A DNA stretch of 64,000 bases from Ustulina deusta. Taxonomy: Eukaryota; Ascomycota; Sordariomycetes; Xylariales; Xylariaceae. The stretch is from positions 186,001-250,000 of the forward strand of contig JAJNNX010000008.1 in assembly GCA_023159155.1 (NCBI GenBank), written 5' to 3'. Of the stretch, positions 1-11,161 are shown piece after piece. Every line of letters begins with the position of its first letter. Positions within the stretch are counted from its first letter, which is position 1. The notes under the pieces are model-generated. The model was not told the DNA's origin, did no database searches, and saw only the letters and a program-made list of their open reading frames with translations. A program made the translations under genes and the position numbers.

Positions 1-556
1 GTCTAAGTCCTAGTTACAACATAAGAGATAGAAAACAAGCTATTTATCTAGACGATCTCTCGGAGTAGTGTTGATACAAAATCATGAATCCCTTGGATCC
101 ACCTCTCCGTGATATTTGATGGTTAGGTTGATGGCTAGGTTTATGTGGCAATGTGACATTCGCTTCGAAATCCTTAATCCTTACCAACCAACCACGCAAA
201 ATATTTTTCCAAATTCCCTTCCAACTAATCGCCGTAAGCCTAGAACGAAGAAGGGATTATGCCCTGTGATCACTTACTGTATGGAATCGCTTGAATATGA
301 TCCAAACCACAAGGGTTAGGAGCGTGAACCCACCCGCGATGGGAAAATACCACCAGAAACTAGGATTGTTGCTCAGGATGTTGACATTCATACCAAAAAG
401 ACTCTATATTCAACGATTATTCCTAATGTCCAATATGTTGTATCTATATGACTTACGGCGACGAATAGCAAAGGGAGATAAGCGAACTAAACACGTCAGC
501 GATATCGTGATATTTTGGCTGCTAGAATGTACTAACAGTAACCCAAGTAAGTCGTT
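1..556. other. Left-edge stretch without a supportable gene
   Basis: Open frames here are short, overlap on both strands and show no family resemblance or splice pattern. The stretch lies just 3' of the ankyrin-repeat gene and probably holds its 3' UTR. The last exon of that gene could be followed by a further exon here, but I see no convincing acceptor and coding pair. Confidence 0.4.
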
Positions 557-2429
557 TCAAGCTCCTGTTTGTGGTAGTCGACCTCTGCGCCTCCAGAATC
601 GAAGCGAGATTGAATTCCTGAATAAGTCAGTATTTATAATGCTGTATCCATACCATCGGCGTACCAATTGGATGATGCTTTGGGACTTTTCTAGAAGCGC
701 ACGCAGTCCTTTCCCATGCGTCGCTAGATACTCTACCCTTCTTCTACTGTCTTGTAAAGGGGTTCCAACTAGTCTCCAAGGTCCTTTTTGCAGACTTTCA
801 CAACTACCGAGAAGATTTTTCAAAGACTGAACAATCTTCGCGTGATTTTCGGCCATATATTCTATCATCGTGGCGTCGGACAGCAAGCGTTGTAGCAGCC
901 GCGGGTTACCGCCACCGTTTCTCAGCACATCTAAGCGCTAGAAGACGCATTAGGAGGATATCATCAATTTTGACCGGTGTAAGCACATACCGAACGCGAT
1001 AATTGATGGCTAGCCTGAGCGTTATTCTCCGCGAAGGTGCGACCAAGTTTGTCAATTAGGGGAATAACTAGGTCTCCAATGTTCTGAACCCGACCAACCG
1101 GGATATCATCGACCGTCGAGAATGAGCGGATCAGCCGCCAGGAGTCCCCAGCCGCGCCGTCGTGCGTGTTATTGAGGGGGGACTGCAAATCCGTGATCCA
1201 AAGGAAGCCCTTAAGTTGCTTGATATCATCATAATTTCCCGCTATTAAAACCTGTGGTTCCGGCCATTCGCCGTTGGTAATGGTAGGACAAGATACCACA
1301 AACCAAGATTCAATGAAACCTAAATATACATCAACCCATTTTAAATCTGTATAATAGTGTTACGGAAGGTCTAGATGCAACTTACATTCGCCATGCTCCA
1401 ACCGCCCGCAGAGGCCGAGACTAGGTAGCGGAGAAGGCTCTAACACCCACTCGGACATCCCTGCTTCATCCAGGATACGTCTTGAGAACGGATGAACCCC
1501 ACGGCCCTGGGAGTATTCTCGCCACCACCGACTGTGAAATGTAAAATGAGAGTAGTATTTGAACATACAACCATCAAGGGCGTCACTATTAGCATCTTAG
1601 TACTGATCGAAGGAAGCGACGCAAAGCAGAGGCTTACTGGGTTTGGTTCGGAGGCTCTGCGGAAGTAGACTCATAGTTTGTTGGCGCTGTCGGCTTGGAA
1701 GTGAGATTGTCGATGTGCCACGATGCGAAATCCAAGGAACGGGATGAATCGAAGCAGGATGCATCGAGCACATCAACCGATAGAGTCTTCCCAAATGTGA
1801 ATCTGAGTCCTGTCATAGACTCTACCCGTAAAGCACTGCGCCAATCCTTGGCGGACAGTGAGGGCGGGGGATTCATTTTTGAGAGCAACGATTGAACAAT
1901 TGCCTTGTTTTGGGCCTGAGCGGCAAGGTCAAACGGTGTTATCCCGGAATCGTCCTTGGCGTCTGGACGTGCTTTTCTTTCAAGAAGGAAGTTCACGGTC
2001 GATAGCGATGATTGATTTACGGCACGGTGAAGAGCTGTCCGCTGGTACGTGTCCCGAAGGTTGATATCGGCGCCTTTGCTGATGAGAAATTTGACCATTT
2101 CTAGGCTCTGCTGTCTTGCCGCCACTGCTGCGTGGAGGGCGCTGCCGTTACGCCCATCTCCGTCAATACTTGCCCCATTTTCGATAAAAAAATTTGACTA
2201 TTTCGAGGTTTCCACCTGCCGCTGCTCCGTAAAGCGGGTTGCTGTAGCGCTCATCTCTGTTAATATCTACCCCTTTTTTAACAAGAAATTTGACTATTTC
2301 GAGGCTGTTGTTCCATGCTGCGTGGTAAAGGGCCCGGCCGTGCCGCTCATTGATGTTTACCCGATTGTCAACGAAAGAGTTGACGCTTGGCAAGTCATTA
2401 TATGCTACTGCATTGATAAAACCTGCCAT
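557..2429 (-). pseudogene. Ankyrin-repeat protein gene with a single-base frameshift in an A7/T7 run
   Basis: Four ankyrin-type repeats can be read from the 5' end; several contain the LEIVKFL / KGADIN consensus. The frame breaks inside the third repeat at a run of seven A on the plus strand (2186-2192). With six, the frame continues straight into the following repeats. Exons on the minus strand: 2429-1638, 1531-1386, 1319-991, 937-557. Introns: 1637-1532 (GTAAGC), 1385-1320 (GTAAGT), 990-938 (GTATGT). All downstream phases close only if one base is removed from the run, giving about 548 codons. The C-terminal half, after the repeats, has no family I recognise. Intact introns and a single lesion suggest either a very recent pseudogene or a homopolymer sequencing error. 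The true 5' end may lie further upstream, because the first ATG opens almost directly into a repeat. The role is probably protein-protein interaction. Confidence 0.6.
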
Positions 2430-3914
2430 TTAAGCTTGAGGAAGTGGTGATGCAGGCGGTTTTCGGAATGTTGAGGACCGCTGCTGCGGATATGTTGGGG
2501 ATCAGATAAATTAGGTAGGTGTTTTGTTTCATTATTTCGTAATGCAGAAAACCTCCAGCCATAGCCTTCTTGGCAGTCTTGGCCGTGCGACATGTTACCA
2601 GTGTTCAAGGATTGCGTACTATCCTGACAGGGTTGTTGCCCGATTATCACTTTGGTTCGGATTGACGTTTTGTTTGGATGGAATGAATGAAATTAGTTTT
2701 GCACCTTTTCACTTGATAAAATATACATCGGCAGCAACAAAGGTTTTTATTACTGCTTTTAGAGCCCTATGGTTATCGCCGAGTTCGGCTATTACACCGA
2801 CGTTTTCTTAACCAATGGCACGCCGGCCAAGTTCTACATCTACACCCTTTTAAGGACCCGGAATGCTGGCGATTATGGGTGAGAGCTGTGGAGCTAGATC
2901 AAGGGCGTGGACCAGGATTATGTGTGAGAAGGCTAGAGCTGCGGAAAGATTGGTTCGGATGATATTCACTACGCGCTTTCTGAACCCATCTGCGAAGGGC
3001 ACTCTGAAAAGGGATCTATCTCCCATTCAATAGTTCACCTCTCTGTTCTTTTCGCATGGTTCTACATGTATTTAATACTAGCACCTCGCCACACCGCTAA
3101 TTGCCGGGATGAATTCTTGGGAGCGGATGTGGCAGAAACGGTCAGCCAGGGCATTATTGCTCCCAATGGGGATAGCCAGCAGTCAGTCAGCCAGCCAGCT
3201 GTTCATGCACGAGACCCAATTCGGGGATCAGAGATTAGGTGGCGCTCGCATTCTGTCGATCCGAGAAGATGTGATACACCGTCCAGAAATCTGTAAGTGT
3301 CGCGGGGATTGGTGTCTCTTGTATACCAACTTTCTTGTCTAAAAAGGGAGGGGGTTAGCCTCATAAAGGAGATACAGATAAGGATGAACAGTATGGGACG
3401 AGACAGCGAGCATACCTGCAATCCCTAGAAGAGCTTGTTTAGGAGGCTACATATCAGTGGGCTACAGCATAACCCAGCCGGTGCCGAATTTGACTATTGC
3501 GGGTGAAATAAACCCCAAGAGGCAGCAGCAGCAGTAACGAGGTTGACTGACCTGGTGTAAGAAGGTGTGTACAAGCTGAAGTACCTAGGATGGAGTGGAA
3601 ATTTACCAACATTGGTAATGATTATATCCTATAGAAATACCATAAGATAGACGCTGTTACACGTTAAACCCGTCGGCCCCAAGTTACCCTGCTTTGACTA
3701 GGCGATTAGGCCTTACTATCGCGTTTACTTTAAGAACAGTTAGGCCGCCACAACGAGGCAAAGATGAATTAAGTCCAATTCATGAGGCCGTCGACAGGTC
3801 CTAGGTATTCACTATTTACAAAAACATTATTCAGTACCTAACGAATTTTATTGAGAGGGGCAAGGTTTTTTTGCCACGACAGTCCAATATCCTAAAACGA
3901 TTTCATGCTTCAGT
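2430..3914. other. Intergenic region, no gene seen
   Basis: It separates the 5' end of the ankyrin gene from the 3' end of the xylanase, so it should hold the ankyrin promoter. Open frames on both strands are short and unlike any family. A missing 5' exon of the ankyrin gene could sit near 2430-2650, where a minus-strand frame overlaps the first ATG, but no clear donor/acceptor pair supports it. Confidence 0.4.
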
Positions 3915-4804
3915 TCAACTAAGAGTCAGGGAAGACGATCCGCTGGGCCCATTCGCACCATTGGTATAGCCCTCTGTTGCAAGGATCACTGTAGGTTTTA
4001 AGTCAGTTGAGTAACTATCCAGATAGGCTACAATAGTATATGGTAGCTTACTGTAGTTGTGACCCCCGAGATTCATGCCGAATGATTTCCAAGCATCGAA
4101 GTGTTTCTGAGTAGTGATTGTTCCACCCACTCTAGTCTCATTACGTACCGACTATAAAACAAAGATTAGAATAGACTCGAGTGTTACCAAAATGGTTACA
4201 GGAAACGCTGCAGGCCAGTTTTTCTTAGAGTCGCTCACCCAATACTGCTGGAAGGTTGCCGTGCCGACAATAGATGGCTTGTTAACCCGAGTGCTCGTGT
4301 ATACCGCATAGGTGCCTTCACCGTCGATCGTAAAGTTACCCTTGGCCGTCCATGGCTCGTTGGGTGCAAGATCGCCATAGGAATCCATGATATAATACTC
4401 GATCAAAGGTCCCGTGGTCCAGCCGTAGATGGAGAGATAGCCAGGACCCTTCGGCGTGTAAGTGCCGGTGTACTTCACAGATCTATCGTGCTATGTCAAC
4501 ATAGAATCCCAAACCATAATACTGAGTTTTCCCACTGTCAAACTCACCGGCTGCCACCTGGGTTCCAACCCTTGCCGCAGACGAATCCGCCGTTGTTGCC
4601 AGACCAATCTGCCGTGTAAGAGCCTCCAGCGCCATTTCTGCAGTTCCAGCTGCCGGTACCCTCAGACCAGTATGACCAGAAGTAACCTTGCCTAGTCTCT
4701 AGAGTCGCGTTCGAGTCTTCTGCGTGGAAGCGCTCGCCAAGCTGAGGAAGGGAGAAAGCCCCCGGGAGCAGGGCGACAGCTGCGAGGATGAAAGACGACA
4801 ACAT
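3915..4804 (-). CDS. Endo-1,4-beta-xylanase, glycoside hydrolase family 11, secreted
   Basis: GH11 enzymes cleave internal beta-1,4 bonds of xylan with retention of configuration, outside the cell. Exons on the minus strand: 4804-4548, 4482-4239, 4151-4052, 3988-3915, giving 224 residues, normal for the family. Residues 1-18 form a signal peptide ([18 protein letters not shown]), followed by a short propeptide. The jelly-roll core carries [13 protein letters not shown] with the expected nucleophile E114, [13 protein letters not shown] at the exon 2/3 junction, and ATEGY near the end with the acid/base E206. The start is the ATG that opens the signal peptide; an upstream in-frame non-core extension is ignored. 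The third intron (4051-3989, 63 bp, GTAAGC..CTGAC..CTACAG) is a multiple of three without a stop, so simple ORF reading would keep a false 21-residue insert just before the acid/base residue. A GGCTAAA motif lies upstream. Confidence 0.93.
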
Positions 4805-5753
4805 GATGAGCAGAGTGTTGACGAATGGATGAGCGTGATCTCCTCCATATTGAAGGGGAAGTGATATGTTCTTATACATTGCTCCACAGTATAAACATTT
4901 CTTGGTTATTTAAACATCGCGGATCATCGTAGTGTTTAGGCTAAAAACCTCGTGGTCCTTCCGGGGCTGGTCTCGGGTAAGACTATATGAGCTTGATTAG
5001 ATGTTATAACCCTCATTAATAGTGACCAATGACATAGGACATTGATACTCCTGACATTTTGTTTAGGCATTTTTTATTGAAATCAGGGGTGCCAAGCTCG
5101 ATACACATCATATGTCCTCATCTGGGGCCAACTACCGGTCCGCAACCGGTCGATCGGAATGATCTGGGATGCATGGTTTTTAGTTAACCGTAAAGCTCTG
5201 AATTTCAATGGCCTATAGTAATGAGATCAGATACTCTCGGGGTATAATACGAACAAGTCTATTCGGAAGTAAGTCCGCAACAATCCAATTGTGTCGGACG
5301 ACTCAGGCTGATCACGTCTGTGCACAATCAGACCACAGACTGGTTCATAGTTATTCGTACGGCGTTTATCTCATCACATAGTCTAAACAATTCCCGGATG
5401 GTGCGCCGGTAATCGTTGGGATCTAGTAGTGTCACCATCGACAAAAGCCATTTCACGACATCATATCCGTGTTGATGTGCCGAGGGACAAAGCAAAAGCA
5501 TCACTTCAGCGTACAACTTTTTGAATAGCTGTAGAATATAGACTACGCGACCTCCACAAGTTTATTTGGTCACATCTTAGTATTACATCCCTGACTATGG
5601 CGCTGCACTTGACCCGGGAACACATAGCCGCCTCCTTGAATATTCCCCATCTTGTAGAAACCCCAATATCCCCGATGCCTAATCACTTGACTTGAAAAAT
5701 GTAGCAAAACACGACAAGAAATTCGGGAAAGACGGCAGACATATGGACGCGGC
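4805..5753. other. Intergenic region with the xylanase promoter
   Basis: The right part runs to the 3' end of the dehydrogenase-propeller gene. A 62-codon minus-strand frame at 5328-5516 reads somewhat like protein but has no recognisable domain, no splice partner and no neighbour suggesting a function. I treat it as unproven. Confidence 0.4.
4939..4966. promoter_or_regulatory. Putative XlnR/Xyr1 site GGCTAAA (4939-4945) and CreA-type site CCGGGG (4961-4966)
   Basis: GGCTAAA matches the binding motif of the xylanolytic activator XlnR/Xyr1 and lies about 135 bp upstream of the xylanase ATG. CCGGGG fits the SYGGRG consensus of the carbon repressor CreA/Cre1. A TATA-like TTTAAATA sits between them and the start codon on the minus strand. 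These are motif matches in a sensible place, not demonstrated sites; CreA-type motifs occur often by chance. Confidence 0.5.
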
Positions 5754-7619
5754 CTACACGAACAGCTGAGCGATGCCCGTGAACGCGCTGTTCTCGTTAT
5801 ACACCGTCTTCCGGTTCTGACCATCTAGGTCGCATCGATACACCGAGCCGCCAAGATCAGTTGCATAGATGTGCTTATTCTTGAGGTCTAGCTTGAGGCC
5901 GATGGCTTCGTGCAAATTGCGAGTTAGTATCTCATAGTCCTTGTACGGCATGCTTCTCGTTGTTTGGTCTTTGACTGTCTGGACTTTGTCGAGCGAAGCA
6001 CAGTTAATGCTGTTCCCTAGAGGCAGTTCACCTCGGTCGGTCCAGTAGAGGCAGTTGCTGTCCTCATCTATCTCCAGGTCAATGGGCTCGGGGAGTTGCT
6101 GAAACAAACACTCGATATCAGTGCGGCTTGTGGCGCTGTCGCCAACTTGGAACTCGATGTTAGCACGGAAGATGCGCCCCTGGCTACCCTTGGAGGCTCC
6201 CTTTTGTGTCCAGTAAAATTTACCGGTGCTAGGGGATACAGTCACACCGACACACCACCGCGTCTGATCGGATTGGTGCTCAGGGATTTTCCAGTCCCCA
6301 GTCTGGATAATAGTCTCAAGGTCAGACCCGTCGAAGTTGCAACGCATCACGCGCAAGCCTTCGCGATCCGAGAAGTATAGCTTTGAATTTTCCGCGTCAA
6401 TATGGAGTTGCTTTGGTGTGTGTATTGCCCCTTTTGGGATGACATCCTGGACGTTGCTCCCGTCGAGGTTGCAGCTGCGGATCATGCCGTCGTTCTCTGA
6501 AGGAATACCCATAGAGGTCCAGAAAAGCTTCAGCGGAGTTCCGGCTTTAGTGGCAACATCAATACCATCTGGCATGTGTTCACCTGCAACCAATGTCTTG
6601 AGTGGTCGGCCGTCCGAAGAGCCTACCACGACTCGTCCTTTTGTGAAGACTTCTTTGGGCTCATGCGACAACCCAATGTCTAGCATGTACAAGACTGGGG
6701 CGTGTAGGTTGTCATGGTCACCTTTAGCGTCTTGAGCCGTCTTGGTAGTGAAGCCCGGAGGATACAGGCCACCCTTCCCAGATTTAGCCCCTATTCTGCC
6801 GTCTGCCAGGTACTTCTTTAAGTAATCGACCGTATGCTCTCCAGAGAGATGTCGCTCGTTGATATAGTGCTGCTCAATAAGAGACACCGTATCCAAGCCA
6901 ACAGCGTCCATCATCGTGCACGGCCCTGCAGGATTCCGTGTAAACATCTCCATCCAAATAGCATCAAGCTCCTCGGGCACAGAAACGCCTTCTGAGAGAA
7001 TGGTCAAGGCTTCTCGCTTGATCGCAGCCCACATCCGATTGATAACGAATCCGGTTGACTCTTTGCGAGCGATGACGGGTTTCATACCGACTGATTCAAG
7101 TTTTTGAACCAGGAAGGGAAAGACGCTTGGACTGGTCTCGCCGCACGTCATGAGTTCTACAATGCGATTCGCGGGCGGCATCATGTAGTGCATATTTAGG
7201 ACACGTTTTTTGGTCGAAGCCTGCAGGTTTCCTAACATATCGCGAGACTTGTAAGACGAAGAGTTGGAACATAGGATGGCTGTTGGGTCCATAAGATGCT
7301 CTAATTCCGCAAACGTGTCGATTTTGATCGAAAGGCGTTCGGGTATGCATTCAATTATCAGCCAGGCATCATGGACGGCCGTCTTGAGGTCCTCAAAAGC
7401 CTGTACACTTCCGGCCTTGGGCGCGTCTAGCGACGAGTACTGGGATGCATTGGTGTCCCAGTACATGACGGCTTCAACTCTTTGCTGTGGGTTGGGATCG
7501 CGGACACGCACATCGTAGCCCCCAGCTGCCCAGACGGCAGCGATACGGCGTCCAAGCACGCCGCCTCCCAGAATGGCAACGGGGCGGTTTTCAGCACAAG
7601 GAAGGGTGATGTCAGACAT
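5754..7619 (-). CDS. 3-hydroxyacyl-CoA dehydrogenase fused to a YWTD-type beta-propeller
   Basis: This is a single-exon gene of 621 residues. Residues about 13-285 form an NAD-dependent 3-hydroxyacyl-CoA dehydrogenase of the short lambda-crystallin type. The sequence shows the Rossmann motif ILGGGVLGRR (16-25), SNSSS near 118-122, the catalytic-type H144 with E155, and the helical dimerisation part starting FVINRMWAAI. Residues about 320-621 are different: repeated blades with LYFSDREG, FYWTQKG, LYWTDRG and IYATDLGG, each followed by a basic or RC(N/D)LDG loop. That pattern is typical of LDL-receptor class B (YWTD) or SMP-30-like six-bladed propellers. The first domain predicts oxidation of a 3-hydroxyacyl or small hydroxyacid substrate; the propeller may bind a ligand or act as a lactonase-like domain, which is inference. 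No signal peptide is seen, so it is probably cytosolic. The start is the first ATG before the Rossmann fold. Confidence 0.88.
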   Translation of the reverse strand: MSDITLPCAENRPVAILGGGVLGRRIAAVWAAGGYDVRVRDPNPQQRVEAVMYWDTNASQYSSLDAPKAGSVQAFEDLKTAVHDAWLIIECIPERLSIKIDTFAELEHLMDPTAILCSNSSSYKSRDMLGNLQASTKKRVLNMHYMMPPANRIVELMTCGETSPSVFPFLVQKLESVGMKPVIARKESTGFVINRMWAAIKREALTILSEGVSVPEELDAIWMEMFTRNPAGPCTMMDAVGLDTVSLIEQHYINERHLSGEHTVDYLKKYLADGRIGAKSGKGGLYPPGFTTKTAQDAKGDHDNLHAPVLYMLDIGLSHEPKEVFTKGRVVVGSSDGRPLKTLVAGEHMPDGIDVATKAGTPLKLFWTSMGIPSENDGMIRSCNLDGSNVQDVIPKGAIHTPKQLHIDAENSKLYFSDREGLRVMRCNFDGSDLETIIQTGDWKIPEHQSDQTRWCVGVTVSPSTGKFYWTQKGASKGSQGRIFRANIEFQVGDSATSRTDIECLFQQLPEPIDLEIDEDSNCLYWTDRGELPLGNSINCASLDKVQTVKDQTTRSMPYKDYEILTRNLHEAIGLKLDLKNKHIYATDLGGSVYRCDLDGQNRKTVYNENSAFTGIAQLFV

Positions 7620-10603
7620 TTTGACGTGGAAACAAAATCGACCGTCTCAAAACTTCAGGTCAACTCGCCCAAGCACAAAGATAAGGCGCCAGAGCGTGGA
7701 AATGGGCGTGATTGGGGTTGAGAAATCTGCGCCATTTTGTACTTTGTACTTCGCGCCTTGTCGCTATAACGGTGTCAGTGTCGTATTTTCTCCAAGGACT
7801 TCTTCCGTTCAATCGAGAAGCAGGACCAGGTTGGCCGATCATGATGTGTGGCAAAAAAGTGGATTCGTGTTTTCCATTGCTTGCAACTTCAGAGCGGCGG
7901 GAATTCTAGGGAGGGCAGACCGATAGCGGGCACCTCTTAATTGGATGAACCATTGCATCTGAGCACTCGCCTAAAGAAGTTAAACTAACACCTTTTGAGT
8001 CCATGCAGATACCACCCCCACCCCTGAAGACTTGCCTCGGCAACTCATAGCAAGCTACGGTATTGCAAGGGAAACTAAAAAAATGCTGGAAAGTGTTGTA
8101 TTCGGTATACTAAAACTAGAATAGCTGCAGCGGGTTAGAAGGGGGCCTACGAGGAGTAGATACACCTCTCTATAACGACTGTGCAGTTGATTATACTAAG
8201 GCTAGGCCAACTAGATTTCATATGTGTAAGCGAGACGTCGTTGATGACAATAGGGGGAGGCGGGGTTGAGTTAGGTTCCGGCTGAGGTGAACGCTTATTT
8301 AATATTATACCTCCTCCAGAATTAGACATGCTAGCTTAATACAAAACCAAGTGGTTAAGCCAGGGCCCGGGGTGGTTGAATTAAACTTGATACACTTGAT
8401 TGCTTTGTGAACCGCCTAGCCAAGGGTCCCAGCTAGTCTCCCGGGGGTTCAAGCGAGCAAGCTAGGGGTGAGCATTCCTGCTCCTGGAGGAGATAAAACG
8501 TGGTTACGTCTCACATCCCGACTTCTGGCGCCGTTATTTCCACCGCTCCGCGCCAAAGTCCGTTGATTCTTCACCGATGCCCGTTCATTCTTCCCGCCGT
8601 TCCCCGCCGACGTCACACGTAGGCCGACATCGCTAAAATCTTCCACCTTAATGCTTGAACATCTGTAAGGGTAAGCCACCGGCGGGTGTATAGATATACC
8701 TGGGCTGCTAACAGCTATCAAACTCCTTGACGGCTCTATGCGCAATAGCATAGAACTCGGTGTAGGCCATATGAAGGACTGCCAGGCGTTTCGGGCCTCT
8801 CTTGTGTTAAGAGTGAACTGTGTCAAAGAGTCATTTCATGCACAAGACGAAGGGCCATGAAGGGGCAGAGATGTCCTGACCGTGTATGTAATGAGGTCTT
8901 CCCACCTCGCTCAGAAATTCTATAAGCTAAATAGAATGATTATACATCTATTATTTCGGGTATGATACCTTTTTATCGTGGTCACATAAACTAGATGGTC
9001 ATACGAGTGCTCTTCGATACTATTTCACTTGGATTCCCTGAACTGCTACTGCTGACAATTTTTAATTCCTCATCTAATTGACATTGATTTGATCCAAGTC
9101 GATCATCATGGCTGCAGGACAACGAGAAGGTGTCTATTAACCCGGCTCTTACAGATAAGAATCCGAAATGAGAGTGGAGACGGAACTTCAACGTTGTCAT
9201 GGTAGCAATTAGAACTTTCGACACGATTGTTTGAACTTGATTACCCCATTTTGGACGATTTGAACAAAAAATATCCAATTCAGTTTTGCATTCAAGATCT
9301 TATAGAAGTACTGAAGAGTTTCGTGGATAAGTCCACTTATATTACCTGGGCTATTTCTCTCCCACTAGGCGGACGGGCACAGGTATAACAAAGGCTTGTC
9401 TAAGGGCTTGGAGAATAATACTCGACTTGGATCTTTTAGAGTGCCAAAGGTCCTTTACCCTTAAAAAATAAATGGGATCAAGGCAACAGAATCCTAAGGC
9501 TTCCCCAACTGCATGTCTCGTTCTAAGCGAGGATTCGAGGCTGAATAACTAAGCCCGAGACTCTGACGTATGATGACAAGGGAAAAGGCAGCGAAAGTTG
9601 GACGCCCAGGCAGGAGAATGAAAAAACCTACCACACCCCGCCCTACCCGAAATGTGAAGGTTATATTTATGTTGATCGACTGGGTAGTTCTTTCAAATAA
9701 ACCTGCCAAAGAAATCTGAGAGGAAAATAATAATCATCGCCATTTGTTTATAAAAGCGACATTGACGCGATAGAGAGGATCAGATGAGAGAAAGTGAAAT
9801 CATAAGAAATACTCCCGGTATCATAAGTCCTATATAAGCACATACATAAATTGCTTATAGTGAAAATTTAAGAATTAGTCATCAACTTCAGCTTACTTCC
9901 GCACTCCCAGCTAGAATTGATTTGAGGTCCTAGCAATCCATGCCAATACCGAATGATCGCCGAAAACATAAGTTACCCAGGAGATCAGATAGAATATAGA
10001 AAGTTTACCTATGGTGCAGCTTAACTAGCTAGACACAGGTGAGAGTGTCTAGTAGTGTGATAGGCACTGTTTTATGTATACGCTTCCTACCCCAAACGTT
10101 ACTTTATTTTCTAGTCGTATATAACCCCAAGTGGTCAGATACCCTACTCTCTTTTGCCACTGCCAACCACTTTCTTACCCCCCCCCCCAAAATTCTTGTA
10201 GTGCCCCTGTATGACTCATTGCCTGTGCAGGTGAGCAAAATCCCAGTAACCCATAGTGACTTATCTCCCGATGGAATCAGTGTTGGTCATCAGTCACTAC
10301 CTAGGTACCATCCTGTGAAGTTCAAAGCCTAATTACATGCCATGACGCAACCCCACAAAAACAGCTAGTGGATAATTCAATAAGAAATAAAGGATAGTTT
10401 ATATTTGGTCAGGTAGTCTATAGCAATACGGTTTCCAAGTCCAAAGGAATGAATAAATACCACAACGACAATATTAAGGAATGTCCGCGAATCCCGGCTC
10501 CAACCCAATGCCCAAATTTCCAGAAGATGATAGTATTACTCTAAAGCAGATCCAAGTATGTACCAGAAGTAAATCCCTGACGTAATAATGATTACGTCCC
10601 ATC
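7620..10603. other. 3-kb intergenic region, no supportable gene
   Basis: It contains the dehydrogenase-propeller promoter at the left and probably the 3' UTR of the But2 gene at the right. A 125-codon minus-strand frame (8449-8826) lies in a locally GC-rich patch but has no domain and low-complexity basic content. A C10 run is at 10182-10191. I see no transposase, reverse transcriptase or tRNA. Confidence 0.45.
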
Positions 10604-11161
10604 TTACCACCAGGCAACGCTGATTCCGTTGGGCACGTGGACGCCATCGTAAGCAAAGTCCTGGGTGACGACGTTGACGTCAAACTCGCCGACGGCAACG
10701 GACTCCCAGTGGAGGGTGTTCCCAGCAGGGCAAGGGAAGGAGTCGACAGTGGGAGTGAAGTCACTGCGCTTGAAGTCGTAGTTGCCGGTGTCGGGGTTGA
10801 ACACGATGCGTGCGATCTGTTGGTCGCGGAGGTTGCCCTGGGTCAGCGAGGCCAGGTCGGTGAAGCCGTTCTTGAAGATGTCGAGGGCGCCTGTTCCCTG
10901 GACAGTGTCGGTGCTCGACGCGTGGAACACGAGCCCGCAGGTGCGCCCGGCTGCTGCAGCGGGGATGGGGATGTCGTAGAGTGTAGATGTCTCGAAGGTG
11001 CCGCTGCGGACCGTCGAGGTCTGCACATCTTGGCTGTTCAAGTTCGTGGAGAGGTTGTGGATTTTGAGGATGCTGGGGACGGCGTAGCCCGCTGTAGTGG
11101 TTGGGGCAGCAACGGAGAGGGTTGCGGGAAGGAGAGTGAGGGCGGCGGTGGTGAACTTCAT
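10604..11161 (-). CDS. Secreted protein with a But2 C-terminal-like domain
   Basis: This is one exon of 185 residues. The N-terminus is a clear signal peptide (MKFTTAALTLLPATLSVAA). The rest matches the fungal 'ubiquitin 3 binding protein But2 C-terminal' family: an all-beta domain with TLYDIPIPAAAAGRTCGLVF, a conserved Cys pair (CGLVF and FPCPAGNTL) and the end VHVPNGISVAWW. The family was named after yeast But2, but most filamentous-fungal members, like this one, are small secreted proteins, so a role in ubiquitin-like modification is unlikely. A cell-wall or host-facing function is inference only. The complementary strand also stays open over this length, which reflects codon bias and is not a gene. 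The TAA directly after the Trp-Trp end fits a natural terminus. Confidence 0.82.
   Translation of the reverse strand: MKFTTAALTLLPATLSVAAPTTTAGYAVPSILKIHNLSTNLNSQDVQTSTVRSGTFETSTLYDIPIPAAAAGRTCGLVFHASSTDTVQGTGALDIFKNGFTDLASLTQGNLRDQQIARIVFNPDTGNYDFKRSDFTPTVDSFPCPAGNTLHWESVAVGEFDVNVVTQDFAYDGVHVPNGISVAWW

Noticed and set aside
4152..4238. Reading the xylanase exon 2 frame onward past GTGAGC
   Set aside because: The extra residues replace the conserved [10 protein letters not shown] segment; splicing at GTGAGC restores it.
5328..5516. 62-codon minus-strand frame between xylanase and dehydrogenase genes
   Set aside because: Somewhat protein-like but no homologue recognised and no partner exon found; too weak to list as a gene.
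8449..8826. 125-codon minus-strand frame
   Set aside because: No domain, basic low-complexity content, no splice or neighbour support; probably chance in a GC-rich patch.
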